Positions 50,616 through 58,845 of a DNA stretch of 64,000 nt are shown piece by piece (position 1 is the stretch's first letter; each line of letters starts with the position of its first letter). Source of the stretch: Streptomyces paradoxus (GTDB lineage Bacteria; Actinomycetota; Actinomycetes; Streptomycetales; Streptomycetaceae); contig NZ_JACHGV010000005.1 of the NCBI RefSeq assembly GCF_014202475.1, positions 62,001 through 126,000 on the forward strand, read 5' to 3'. Position numbers and translations under genes: made by a program. The notes under the pieces were generated by a model. That model searched no databases. It worked only from the letters and a program-made list of their open reading frames with translations, and was not told where the DNA came from.

Positions 50616-51761
50616 ATGGACGAGGCCCTCGTCAGAAGCCTCACACCCGGCGTGCTCACGATCCTCGTCCGCCGCGGAGCCGACTTCGCGGCGGCCGAGG
50701 ACGCCGTGCAGGACGCGCTGATCGAGGCGGTCCGCGTCTGGCCGTCCGGCCTGCCCCGGGACCCGAAGGGCTGGCTGGTCACCGTCGCCTGGCGCAAGTT
50801 CCTCGACCAGGCGCGGGCGGACAGCGCCCGCCGCCGGCGTGAGGACCTCGTCGAGGAGGAGCCGCCGCCCGGGCCCGCGCCCGGCGCGGACGACACGCTC
50901 CAGCTCTACTTCCTGTGCGCCCACCCCTCGCTGACGCCGTCGTCGGCGGTCGCGCTCACGCTGCGCGCCGTCGGCGGGCTCACCACCCGGCAGATCGCCC
51001 GGGCCTACCTCGTGCCCGAGGCGACGATGGCCCAGCGCATCAGCCGGGCCAAGCGCACCGTCTCCGGCGTGCGGTTCGACCAGCCCGGCGACGTCGCGAC
51101 CGTGCTGCGCGTGCTCTACCTGGTCTTCAACGAGGGCTACTCCGGCGACGTCGACCTCGCCGCCGAGGCCATCCGGCTCACCCGGCAGCTCGCGGCCGCG
51201 ATCGACCACCCCGAGGTGGCGGGGCTGCTCGCCCTGATGCTGCTCCATCACGCGCGGCGGGCGTCCCGGACCGGGCCCGACGGCAGCCTGGTGCCGCTCG
51301 CCGAGCAGGACCGCGGCCGGTGGGACACACGGATGATCGCCGAGGGCGTCGGGATCCTGCAGGCGGCTCTGGCCCGCGACCGGCTGGGCGAGTTCCAGGC
51401 CCAGGCCGCCGTCGCGGCACTGCACGCCGACGCGCCCACCGCCGGGGAGACCGACTGGGTGCAGATCGTCGAGTGGTACGACGAACTGACGCGCCTGACC
51501 GACAGTCCGGTCGTCCGGCTCAACCGCGCGGTGGCCGTCGGCGAGGCCGACGGACCGCGCGCCGGACTCGCGGCGCTCGCGGCACTGGACGACTCACTGC
51601 CCCGGTACGCCGCGGTGGCGGCCTACCTCCACGAGCGCGACGGTGACCCGGAAACGGCGGCCCGCCTGTACGCCGAGGCGGCCCGCAAAGCGCCCAACCT
51701 CGCCGAACGCGACTACCTGACCCGGCAGGCTGCCCGCCTCAACGCCGGCCGGCGCCGCTGA
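50616..51761 (+). CDS. ECF42-type RNA polymerase sigma factor
   Basis: 381 residues. Sigma2 (LTILVRRGADFAAAEDAVQD through PRDPKGWLVTVAWRKFLDQ) and sigma4 (LTTRQIARAYLVPEATMAQR) are followed by the ~200-residue C-terminal extension with NEGYSGDVDLAAEAIRLTRQ and TPR-like helices that distinguishes the ECF42/SigJ-like group. The group works without a classical anti-sigma factor, with DGPF proteins as partners. Confidence 0.93.
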   Translation: MDEALVRSLTPGVLTILVRRGADFAAAEDAVQDALIEAVRVWPSGLPRDPKGWLVTVAWRKFLDQARADSARRRREDLVEEEPPPGPAPGADDTLQLYFLCAHPSLTPSSAVALTLRAVGGLTTRQIARAYLVPEATMAQRISRAKRTVSGVRFDQPGDVATVLRVLYLVFNEGYSGDVDLAAEAIRLTRQLAAAIDHPEVAGLLALMLLHHARRASRTGPDGSLVPLAEQDRGRWDTRMIAEGVGILQAALARDRLGEFQAQAAVAALHADAPTAGETDWVQIVEWYDELTRLTDSPVVRLNRAVAVGEADGPRAGLAALAALDDSLPRYAAVAAYLHERDGDPETAARLYAEAARKAPNLAERDYLTRQAARLNAGRRR

Positions 51762-51773
51762 CGGTGCGGCGGG

Positions 51774-52025
51774 TCACCGCACCGTCAGCGGCACGGGGTG
51801 CACCTCGTCCGCCTTGTGCCCGGCGCGCTCGTGAATGCGCTGGACCGCTTCGGCCGAGGGTGCCTCGGAGAGGCAGTAGACATGGCCGGACTCCGGGTCC
51901 GCCCAGGCCATCTCGAAGTGGACCTGCTCGTCCTTCTCTATCGCGAGGTCCGCGTTGTGGGCTTCACGCAACTGTTCCTCCGTGATGCCCTTCATGCCGC
52001 TGTGGACATCCATGAACTTGGGCAT
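51774..52025 (-). CDS. SCO4226-like nickel-responsive DUF4242 protein
   Basis: 83 residues. MPKFMDVHSGMKGITEEQLR and HFEMAWADPESGHVYCLSEA, then AEAVQRIHERAGHKADEV, form a ferredoxin-like fold. SCO4226 of S. coelicolor has this length, this neighbourhood (close to phoU) and binds nickel. Dimer and nickel binding here are inferred. Confidence 0.83.
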   Translation of the reverse strand: MPKFMDVHSGMKGITEEQLREAHNADLAIEKDEQVHFEMAWADPESGHVYCLSEAPSAEAVQRIHERAGHKADEVHPVPLTVR

Positions 52026-52195
52026 GCCTCACGCCTCCTTCCGGGCAACGGCGACGCCAACGGCGCCGGCCCCTGCCGCCGTGCCTCCCTCCCATGCTCC
52101 GCCCGTACGGCCACCCGGGCGACCCCAGGCGCCACGCGCAGGGCCCCGGCGACACCGCCGGGGCCCTGGAGGACGTACGCAACACCGCGTCGGCG

Positions 52196-52354
52196 TCAGC
52201 CGCACTGGCAGGGGCTGCCCGACTGGCACCCGCAGCCACAGCCCGAGCCGCAGCCGCACGCGGCGATCAGGGGCAGGCTCCTGATCTCGGCGGGCTGCTC
52301 GGTCTCGCGCTGCCGGGCGGGGTCGGGCGTCGTGCTGGTGGGGGATTCGGCCAT
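52196..52354 (-). CDS. Cysteine-rich small protein
   Basis: 52 residues from ATG 52354 with GGAGGG 4 nt upstream. The last part is CGCGSGCGCGCQSGSPCQCG with seven Cys. Such Cys-Gly clusters bind metals such as copper, zinc or nickel; the neighbour is a nickel-responsive DUF4242 gene, 170 bp away. No family recognised. Experimental proof of translation is absent, but the ribosome site is strong. Confidence 0.72.
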   Translation of the reverse strand: MAESPTSTTPDPARQRETEQPAEIRSLPLIAACGCGSGCGCGCQSGSPCQCG

Positions 52355-52478
52355 GGGTCCCTCCTCGGGGCTGGTGCCTGTGCCCATTGGATGCCCGTGA
52401 CGCTGGGCGCATCAACGGCGCATTGAGGCGCCCGCGCGCCCGGCCCCGATCCCCGGCCCCCGCCCCCGGCACAACCCG

Positions 52479-53180
52479 TCAGGCGCTCTCCGCCCCCGGG
52501 ACCGCCTGGATCTCCGGCTGCGTGTCCGCCTGGAGCTCGTCCGCGTGCTCGCCCGTCACCAGGTACACCACGCGCTTGGCGACCGAGACCGCGTGGTCGG
52601 CGAACCGCTCGTAGTAGCGGCCGAGCAGCGTGACGTCCACGGCCGTCTCGATGCCGTGCTTCCAGCGGTCGTCCATCAGGTGCTGGAAGAGCGTGCGGTG
52701 CAGCAGGTCCATCTCGTCGTCGTCCTGCTCCAGCTGGAGCGCCAGGTCGACGTCCTTGGTGATGATCACCTCGGCGGCCTTCGCCATCAGGCGCTGCGCG
52801 AGCTGGCCCATCTCCAGGATGGTGGCGTGCAGGTCGCTCGGGACCGCACGGTCGGGGTAGCGCAGCCGGGCGAGCTTCGCCACGTGCTGGGCGAGGTCGC
52901 CCGAGCGCTCCAGGTCGGCCGACATCCGCAGCGACGTGACGACGATCCGCAGGTCCGTCGCCACCGGCTGCTGCCGCGCCAGCAGGGCTATGGCCCGTGC
53001 CTCCAGCTCGTGCTGGAGTTCGTCGACCCGCTGGTCGGCCTCGATGACGTTCTCGGCCAGCTTCAGGTCGGAGTCGAGCATGGCGGTCGTGGCGCGCCCG
53101 ATCGCCGACCCGACCAGCCGGGCCATCTCCACCAGACCGTCGCCGATCGAGTCCAGTTCCTCGTGGTACGCGTCCCGCAT
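52479..53180 (-). CDS. phoU: Phosphate-specific transport system accessory protein PhoU
   Basis: 233 residues from ATG 53180. Two PhoU helical repeats, first with MRDAYHEELDSIGDGLVEMA and LQHELEARAIALLARQQPVA, second with RYYERFADHAVSVAKRVVYL. PhoU damps PhoR signalling and phosphate uptake. Divergent from phoR; a PHO box is in the gap. The extended C-terminus is acidic. Confidence 0.95.
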   Translation of the reverse strand: MRDAYHEELDSIGDGLVEMARLVGSAIGRATTAMLDSDLKLAENVIEADQRVDELQHELEARAIALLARQQPVATDLRIVVTSLRMSADLERSGDLAQHVAKLARLRYPDRAVPSDLHATILEMGQLAQRLMAKAAEVIITKDVDLALQLEQDDDEMDLLHRTLFQHLMDDRWKHGIETAVDVTLLGRYYERFADHAVSVAKRVVYLVTGEHADELQADTQPEIQAVPGAESA

Positions 53181-53320
53181 CAGGCTTTCCCTCTCGTGCG
53201 TCTCAGTCGGGGGTCCAAGGGCCGGGGCCCACCGGACAACCGGCGGTACGACCGTCGTATTACCAACGGTCCGAACCCCACGCTCCCACGTTCCGGCCCT
53301 TACGCGTCCGTTTCCGTCAT

Positions 53321-53353
53321 CCCAAATGAACCAATACTGGCTCCAAGGTGAAC
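53321..53353 (-). promoter_or_regulatory. PHO box (PhoP-binding direct repeats)
   Basis: Three 11-bp direct repeat units on the minus strand: GTTCACCTTGG, AGCCAGTATTG and GTTCATTTGGG. The outer units are close to the Streptomyces consensus GTTCACC. It lies between phoU and phoRP and should be bound by PhoP under low phosphate. Confidence 0.85.
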
Positions 53354-53426
53354 TCTGGGCGACGAGTGTTCGAGCTCGCAGTCCGACGGCTGTGGAGGGT
53401 GCCCGAGCCATGCCTAACCTGGGTGC

Positions 53427-54719
53427 ATGGACGTGAACGCGGCGGTTGCCGCAGTGGCAGCGATCGCCGGGGTGCTCACCGGCGTCATCGCCATGCTCGC
53501 GTTCCGCTGGAGCGAGCGCGAGCAGAACCGCCCCACCCGGAGCTCCCTGCACACGGACGCGGTCCTCCCGCCGGGCGTTGACACGGTCCTGTCGGTCCTC
53601 AGGTCGTCCGCCGTCGTCCTCGACGAGGCGGACGCCGTGGTCAAGGCCAGCTCGGCGGCGTACGCCCTCGGCCTGGTCCGCGGCGGCAAGCTGGCCGTCG
53701 AGCCGATGCTGCAGATGGCCCGGGACACCCGGCGGGACGGCGAGATACGCCAGGTCGAACTGGACCTGCCGCGGCGCGGCACCGGACGCGGAGAGGCCCT
53801 GGCCGTGTCCGCGCGGGTCGCGCCGCTCGGCTCCCGGCTGGTGCTGCTCCTCGTGGAGGACCTGACCGAGGCCCGCCGCATCGAGGCCGTCCGGCGGGAC
53901 TTCGTCGCCAACGTGAGCCACGAGCTGAAGACGCCGGTCGGTGCCCTTTCGCTGCTCTCCGAGGCCGTGATGGACGCGTCGGACGACCCCGAGGCCGTCG
54001 AGCGGTTCGCCGGGCGCATGCAGATCGAGGCGACCCGGCTCACCAGCCTGGTGCAGGAGCTCATCGACCTCTCGCGGGTGCAGAACGACGACCCGCTGGA
54101 GGACGCCGAGCCGGTCCGCGTCGACGAGCTCGTCGCCGAGGCCATAGACCGCTGCCGGCACCAGGCCGGGGCCAAACAGATCACCATGGCCGCGGGCGGT
54201 GCCGCCGACCTGCGGGTCTGGGGAAACCGCGGCCAGCTCGCCGCCGCCCTCGGCAACCTCGTCGAGAACGCGGTCAACTACTCGCCCGCCCGCACGCGCG
54301 TCGGCATAGCGGCCCGCAGTGTGAACGCGCCCGGCGGGGACCACATCGAGATCGCCGTCACCGACCAGGGCATCGGCATCTCCGACAAGGACAAGGAGCG
54401 CATCTTCGAGCGCTTCTACCGCGTCGACCCGGCCCGCTCCCGTGCCACCGGCGGTACGGGACTGGGGCTGGCGATCGTGAAGCACGTGGCCGCCTCGCAC
54501 GGCGGGGAGGTCACGGTGTGGAGCGCCGAAGGCCAGGGTTCCACCTTCACCCTGCGGCTGCCGGAGGCCGGTGCGGCCCGCGACCGCGCACATCAGCAGC
54601 CCGCCCGAGAGACACGCGCAGGAGGCGCGGGCCTCGACGAGGAGGCCGGGCGGTCCACCCCTCATTCCCCCGAATCGAACGCGTACGAAACGCTTCCCGC
54701 CCCGGAGGTCCTTCCGTGA
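53427..54719 (+). CDS. phoR: Sensor histidine kinase PhoR
   Basis: 430 residues. One N-terminal membrane helix (AAVAAVAAIAGVLTGVIAML), a degenerate PAS region, HisKA with phospho-His165 in FVANVSHELKTP, and an ATPase domain with ENAVNYS, DQGIGI, FERFYR and GTGLGL. Phosphorylates PhoP under low phosphate. The stop overlaps the phoP start (GTGA). Confidence 0.95.
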   Translation: MDVNAAVAAVAAIAGVLTGVIAMLAFRWSEREQNRPTRSSLHTDAVLPPGVDTVLSVLRSSAVVLDEADAVVKASSAAYALGLVRGGKLAVEPMLQMARDTRRDGEIRQVELDLPRRGTGRGEALAVSARVAPLGSRLVLLLVEDLTEARRIEAVRRDFVANVSHELKTPVGALSLLSEAVMDASDDPEAVERFAGRMQIEATRLTSLVQELIDLSRVQNDDPLEDAEPVRVDELVAEAIDRCRHQAGAKQITMAAGGAADLRVWGNRGQLAAALGNLVENAVNYSPARTRVGIAARSVNAPGGDHIEIAVTDQGIGISDKDKERIFERFYRVDPARSRATGGTGLGLAIVKHVAASHGGEVTVWSAEGQGSTFTLRLPEAGAARDRAHQQPARETRAGGAGLDEEAGRSTPHSPESNAYETLPAPEVLP

Positions 54720-55396
54720 CCCGTGTGCTCGTCGTCGAGGACGAGGAGTCCTTCTCCGACGCCCTGTCGTACATGCTCCGCAAGGAGGGCTTCGAGGTCG
54801 CGGTCGCGACCACCGGGCCCGACGGACTCGACGAGTTCGAGCGCAACGGCGCCGACCTCGTCCTCCTCGACCTTATGCTGCCCGGCCTGCCGGGCACCGA
54901 GGTCTGCCGCCAGCTGCGCGGCCGTTCCAACGTCCCCGTCATCATGGTGACCGCCAAGGACAGCGAGATCGACAAGGTCGTCGGGCTGGAGATAGGAGCC
55001 GACGACTACGTCACCAAGCCGTTCTCCTCGCGCGAGCTGGTCGCCCGCATCCGCGCCGTGCTGCGCCGCAGGGGCGAGCCCGAGGAGGTCACGCCGGCGG
55101 CCCTGGAGGCCGGCCCGGTCCGTATGGACGTCGACCGGCACGTGGTCACCGTCGGCGGCACCAAGATCGACCTGCCGCTGAAGGAGTTCGACCTGCTGGA
55201 GATGCTGCTGCGCAACGCCGGCCGCGTGCTGACGCGCATGCAGCTGATCGACCGGGTCTGGGGCGCCGACTACGTCGGTGACACCAAGACCCTCGACGTC
55301 CACGTCAAGCGCCTGCGCGCCAAGATCGAGCCGGACCCGGGCGCTCCGCGCTACCTGGTGACGGTCCGCGGCCTCGGCTACAAGTTCGAGCCGTAG
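54716..55396 (+). CDS. phoP: Phosphate response regulator PhoP
   Basis: 226 residues from GTG 54716. Receiver domain with phospho-acceptor Asp52 in LLDLMLPG, T in VTAKD, K in VTKPF; OmpR-type winged helix in the C-half (EFDLLEMLLRN, TRMQLIDRVWG, TLDVHVKRLRAKI). Global regulator of phosphate and antibiotic production in Streptomyces. Overlaps phoR by 4 bp. Confidence 0.96.
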   Translation: MTRVLVVEDEESFSDALSYMLRKEGFEVAVATTGPDGLDEFERNGADLVLLDLMLPGLPGTEVCRQLRGRSNVPVIMVTAKDSEIDKVVGLEIGADDYVTKPFSSRELVARIRAVLRRRGEPEEVTPAALEAGPVRMDVDRHVVTVGGTKIDLPLKEFDLLEMLLRNAGRVLTRMQLIDRVWGADYVGDTKTLDVHVKRLRAKIEPDPGAPRYLVTVRGLGYKFEP

Positions 55397-55414
55397 ACCG
55401 GCCGCGCACGACGG

Positions 55415-55462
55415 CGAAACGAAGGCGGGGCCTCTCCCAGGAGAGGCCCCGCCTTCGTTTCG
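55415..55462. terminator. Bidirectional terminator between phoP and lipoprotein gene
   Basis: Perfect 22-bp arms (55415-55436, 55441-55462) with a 4-nt loop. It serves both convergent genes. Confidence 0.9.
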
Positions 55463-55469
55463 CGACTGT

Positions 55470-56141
55470 TCAGTGCCCGGCGCCCGCGCTGGCCGAGGCC
55501 GCGTCGGTGGGCGTGCCGGACGCTTCGTGGCCACCCGGCGTCTCACCGCCCGCGGGGCTCTCCGGGGCCCCCGACTCACCCGCGGCGGGCGAACCGGACG
55601 GGGAGGACGAGGCACCCGGCGCGGCCGGAACCTCGGTCGGGCCCCACTCCTTGAAGTAGTGCTCGGCGGGGACGACGAACGCGCGCAGGCTCACGGCACC
55701 CGTCTTGCTGAAGGTGAAGGTGACCTTCTGGGCGTTGCCGTCCTGCACGGCCTCACGGCTGCTCGGCAGCATCGCCGTTGCGTTGTTCTGGCCGCCCAGG
55801 ATCAGCGAGCCGCCGGGCGGGATGCTGAGGCTGCCGCCCTTGGCCGGCTTGAGCTGGGCGGTCTTGCCGGTGCCCGGGAGGGTGATGGACTCCAGCGTCT
55901 CGGCGGTACGGCCGGAGTTGAAGAAGGTCGCGGAGATCGCGGCCGGGCCGGTCGACTCGAGGTCGGGCTGCGTGATCACGACCGCGTTCTGGATCTTGAT
56001 GTCGCCGACGCTCGTGGCAGCGTTGTCCGGCTTGATCTCCAGGGTCTGGGCGTTGGAGCCGGCGCCGCACGCGGCGAGCGAGGCGATCGAGAACGCGGTG
56101 ACGGCGGCGGCGAGGGCACCGCGTCGAAGGCTGCTGCTCAC
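55470..56141 (-). CDS. Secreted lipoprotein, DUF461/PCuAC-like
   Basis: 223 residues from GTG 56141, with AAGGAG upstream. Lipobox LAAC places the acylated Cys at residue 25. Residues about 35-165 have the beta-sandwich pattern (IKIQNAVVITQPDLESTGPA, AISATFFNSGRTAETLESIT) as in PCuAC-like proteins, but the usual H/M copper ligands are not seen. The end is a Ser/Pro/Gly-rich low-complexity tail. Confidence 0.83.
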   Translation of the reverse strand: MSSSLRRGALAAAVTAFSIASLAACGAGSNAQTLEIKPDNAATSVGDIKIQNAVVITQPDLESTGPAAISATFFNSGRTAETLESITLPGTGKTAQLKPAKGGSLSIPPGGSLILGGQNNATAMLPSSREAVQDGNAQKVTFTFSKTGAVSLRAFVVPAEHYFKEWGPTEVPAAPGASSSPSGSPAAGESGAPESPAGGETPGGHEASGTPTDAASASAGAGH

Positions 56142-56723
56142 GGCGGCGGCAACTCCTTGACTCGAGCGGAGCGGCCGATAAAGCCGCCCTAAGTGTCTGT
56201 CAGCGGGCCTTAGGTTACCGAGCCGCCCTCGTCCGGCCGCACCCGACCCCCCGTCACCGCCGAGTCCACCTGAGTCACACAGGACTGCCGCGCCGCATTG
56301 GCGCGTTGCTCGTCCGGCATTCACATAAGAACCCCGGGCAGTAGCACGGATTTTCCGTGAAGGAATGCGCGAGGCACCTCGGAATTGATCACCGGTGACC
56401 CGTCCGGGCACCTCGTGATCAATTCCGGATTCGACCGGAACCCGGCTCGGGCCGCCGAACGGAGTAGCGGAAGTCGATCATACGGAACCGGACATATGGG
56501 GATGTTCGCCCTTCTGGAGGATGCTCCGGATGCGTGTAACGTACGCGTTTCACTCGCCCCGAAGAGCCGCTCCCACCTGCGAATACCTTCTTCCGCTCCC
56601 TGTCCGAAGCACGTTCCTGTTGGACTTGTCAAGCCCCGAGATATGCCCTGACCTGCGAAAACGCCATTCAGAACCCGCAGTTTCCGTGTTACCCTGGATA
56701 GCCACGGAAGGGGTACCTGTCAC
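56142..56723. other. Intergenic region with an inverted repeat
   Basis: 582 bp without a supported gene. It has a long inverted repeat (see 56381-56426) and the carD promoter region near 56680-56700. Confidence 0.6.
56381..56426. promoter_or_regulatory. Inverted repeat upstream of carD
   Basis: Perfect 12-bp arms GGAATTGATCAC and GTGATCAATTCC, 22 nt apart, about 300 bp before carD and 240 bp from the lipoprotein start. AT-rich for this genome. Could be a regulator site. Confidence 0.6.
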
Positions 56724-57206
56724 ATGACGTTCAAGGTTGGCGACACCGTGGTCTATCCCCATCACGGGGCCGCGCTGATCGAGGCCATCGAAACTCGCCA
56801 GATCAAAGGCGTGGACAAGACCTACTTGGTGCTGAAGGTCGCCCAGGGCGACCTGACGGTACGTGTGCCAGCGGACAATGCGGAGTTCGTCGGCGTGCGT
56901 GATGTGGTCGGTCAGGACGGGCTGGACCGGGTCTTCGAGGTGCTGCGCGCGCCGTACGCCGAGGAGCCCACGAACTGGTCCCGTCGATACAAGGCAAACC
57001 TGGAGAAGCTCGCCTCGGGCGATGTCATCAAGGTCGCGGAAGTGGTGCGTGACCTGTGGCGTCGTGAGCGCGAGCGTGGACTCTCCGCCGGTGAGAAGCG
57101 CATGCTCGCCAAGGCACGCCAGATCCTGGTGAGCGAGCTGGCCCTCGCGGAGAACACCAACGAGGACAAGGCCGAAGCCCTGCTCGACGAGGTTCTCGCC
57201 TCCTGA
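56724..57206 (+). CDS. carD: CarD-family transcription regulator
   Basis: 160 residues. TFKVGDTVVYPHHGAALIEA opens the Tudor-like RNA polymerase-binding domain; basic helices with RRERERGLSAGEKRMLAKAR follow, including the C-terminal DNA-binding part. It stabilises open promoter complexes, notably at rRNA promoters. Ribosome site GGAAGGGG. Well conserved. Confidence 0.95.
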   Translation: MTFKVGDTVVYPHHGAALIEAIETRQIKGVDKTYLVLKVAQGDLTVRVPADNAEFVGVRDVVGQDGLDRVFEVLRAPYAEEPTNWSRRYKANLEKLASGDVIKVAEVVRDLWRRERERGLSAGEKRMLAKARQILVSELALAENTNEDKAEALLDEVLAS

Positions 57207-57497
57207 GGCGAAGCCGGTCGTTCAGCGCTCCGCGCACCGAGCGCGCGCCTGCACATCGAAATGCCGCGGTGCCCGATGACGAATTCCCTGTCGCCGGGCG
57301 CTGCGGCATGTTCATACTCCGACGCCGATGCGCCACCGCCCCGGGATGTGTTATCACTCACGCCCCGGTGTTTGGCGTGCCGGGCCCGGGCAGCCGGCTC
57401 GACCAGCGTCACGGAAGGGTCCGGTCGAGCGCGTCGCGCCCGGCACTCCTCCAGGCCATACCCACGCCAGGCCAGCACACAAACCTGACAGGAACCG

Positions 57498-58262
57498 ATG
57501 TCTGACGATTCGCGTCCCTCGCCGTCCGCCGGCCCCTCGGCGGCCCGTACGGCGGCCGTGATCCCGGCCGCCGGCCGCGGTGTCCGGCTCGGCCCGGGCG
57601 CCCCCAAGGCGCTGCGCGCGCTGAACGGCACGCCCATGCTGATCCACGCGGTCCGCGCGATGGCCGCCTCCCGCGCCGTCTCCCTGGTCGTCGTCGTTGC
57701 CCCGCCCGACGGCGCCGCCGAGGTCAGGTCCCTGCTCGACGCGCACGCGCTGCCCGAGCGGACGGACTTCCTCGTCGTCCCGGGCGGGCAGAGCCGCCAG
57801 GAGTCGGTGAAGCTCGGCCTGGACGCGCTGCCGCCCGGCCACGACATCGTGCTGGTCCACGACGCGGCCCGGCCGCTGGTGCCGGTGGACACGGTCGACG
57901 CCGTGATCGAGGCCGTACGCGACGGCGCACCGGCCGTGGTCCCGGCGCTGCCGCTGGCCGACACCGTCAAGCAGGTCGAGCCCGCCGGCACCCCCGGCGA
58001 GCCGGAGCCGGTCGTCGCCACCCCGGAGCGCGCCCTGCTGCGGGCGGTGCAGACCCCGCAGGGCTTCGACCGGGCCACGCTGGTCCGGGCGCACGAGACG
58101 GTCACCGGCGAGGTCACCGACGACGCCGGCATGGTCGAGCAGCTCGGCCTCACGGTCGTGGCCGTCCCCGGTCACGAGGAGGCGTTCAAGGTCACCCGCC
58201 CCCTGGACCTGGTCCTCGCCGAGGCGGTCCTGGCCCGCAGGAGGCTCAACGATGGCTTCTGA
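57498..58262 (+). CDS. ispD: 2-C-methyl-D-erythritol 4-phosphate cytidylyltransferase
   Basis: 254 residues. Third step of the MEP isoprenoid pathway. Nucleotide-binding AAGRGVRLG at 24-32, VHDAARPLV, and VQTPQGF are conserved. The first ~18 residues are a Ser/Pro extension. Overlaps ispF by 11 bp. Confidence 0.96.
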   Translation: MSDDSRPSPSAGPSAARTAAVIPAAGRGVRLGPGAPKALRALNGTPMLIHAVRAMAASRAVSLVVVVAPPDGAAEVRSLLDAHALPERTDFLVVPGGQSRQESVKLGLDALPPGHDIVLVHDAARPLVPVDTVDAVIEAVRDGAPAVVPALPLADTVKQVEPAGTPGEPEPVVATPERALLRAVQTPQGFDRATLVRAHETVTGEVTDDAGMVEQLGLTVVAVPGHEEAFKVTRPLDLVLAEAVLARRRLNDGF

Positions 58263-58746
58263 CCAGCCCGTGCTGCCCCAGGTCGGCATCGGCACCGACA
58301 TCCACGCCTTCGAGGAGGGCCGCGAGCTGTGGTGCGCGGGCCTGAAGTGGGAGGGGGAGGGCCCGGGCCTGGCCGGCCACTCCGACGCGGACGTCGTCGC
58401 CCACGCCGCCTGCAACGCCCTCTTCTCCGCCGCCGGCCTCGGTGACCTGGGGCAGCACTTCGGCACGGGCCGCCCCGAGTGGTCGGGCGCCTCCGGGGTC
58501 ACCCTCCTGACGGAGGCCGCGCGCATCGTGCGCGAGGCGGGCTTCCGGATCGGCAACATCGCCGTACAGGTGGTGGGCCCCCGCCCGAAGATCGGCAAGC
58601 GCCGGGACGAGGCGCAGAAACTCCTGTCCGAGGCGGCCGGAGCCCCGGTGTCGGTGTCGGGCGCGACGACGGACGGCCTCGGCTTCCCCGGCCGGGACGA
58701 AGGGCTGATGGCGGTGGCCACGGCGCTGGTGGTGCGCGCGGGCTGA
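58252..58746 (+). CDS. ispF: 2-C-methyl-D-erythritol 2,4-cyclodiphosphate synthase
   Basis: 164 residues. Forms the cyclic diphosphate in the MEP pathway. Metal ligands Asp16 and His18 (GTDIHAFE) and His51 (VVAHAACNAL), with GHSDADV conserved. The end TTDGLGFPGRDEGLMAVA is typical. Translationally coupled to ispD. Confidence 0.96.
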   Translation: MASDQPVLPQVGIGTDIHAFEEGRELWCAGLKWEGEGPGLAGHSDADVVAHAACNALFSAAGLGDLGQHFGTGRPEWSGASGVTLLTEAARIVREAGFRIGNIAVQVVGPRPKIGKRRDEAQKLLSEAAGAPVSVSGATTDGLGFPGRDEGLMAVATALVVRAG

Positions 58747-58845
58747 GGACAAGCCTGCGGGGCGTACCCGTTGCCAATGTCACGAATGTGTCCGCCCCGA
58801 GGGGAAGGTCCTGAGGCACCCCCCGGGGCCCACTACCCTGGAGTG

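Noticed and set aside
57207..57497. Possible small gene between carD and ispD
   Set aside because: Short open frames lack ribosome sites and coding bias; treated as intergenic.
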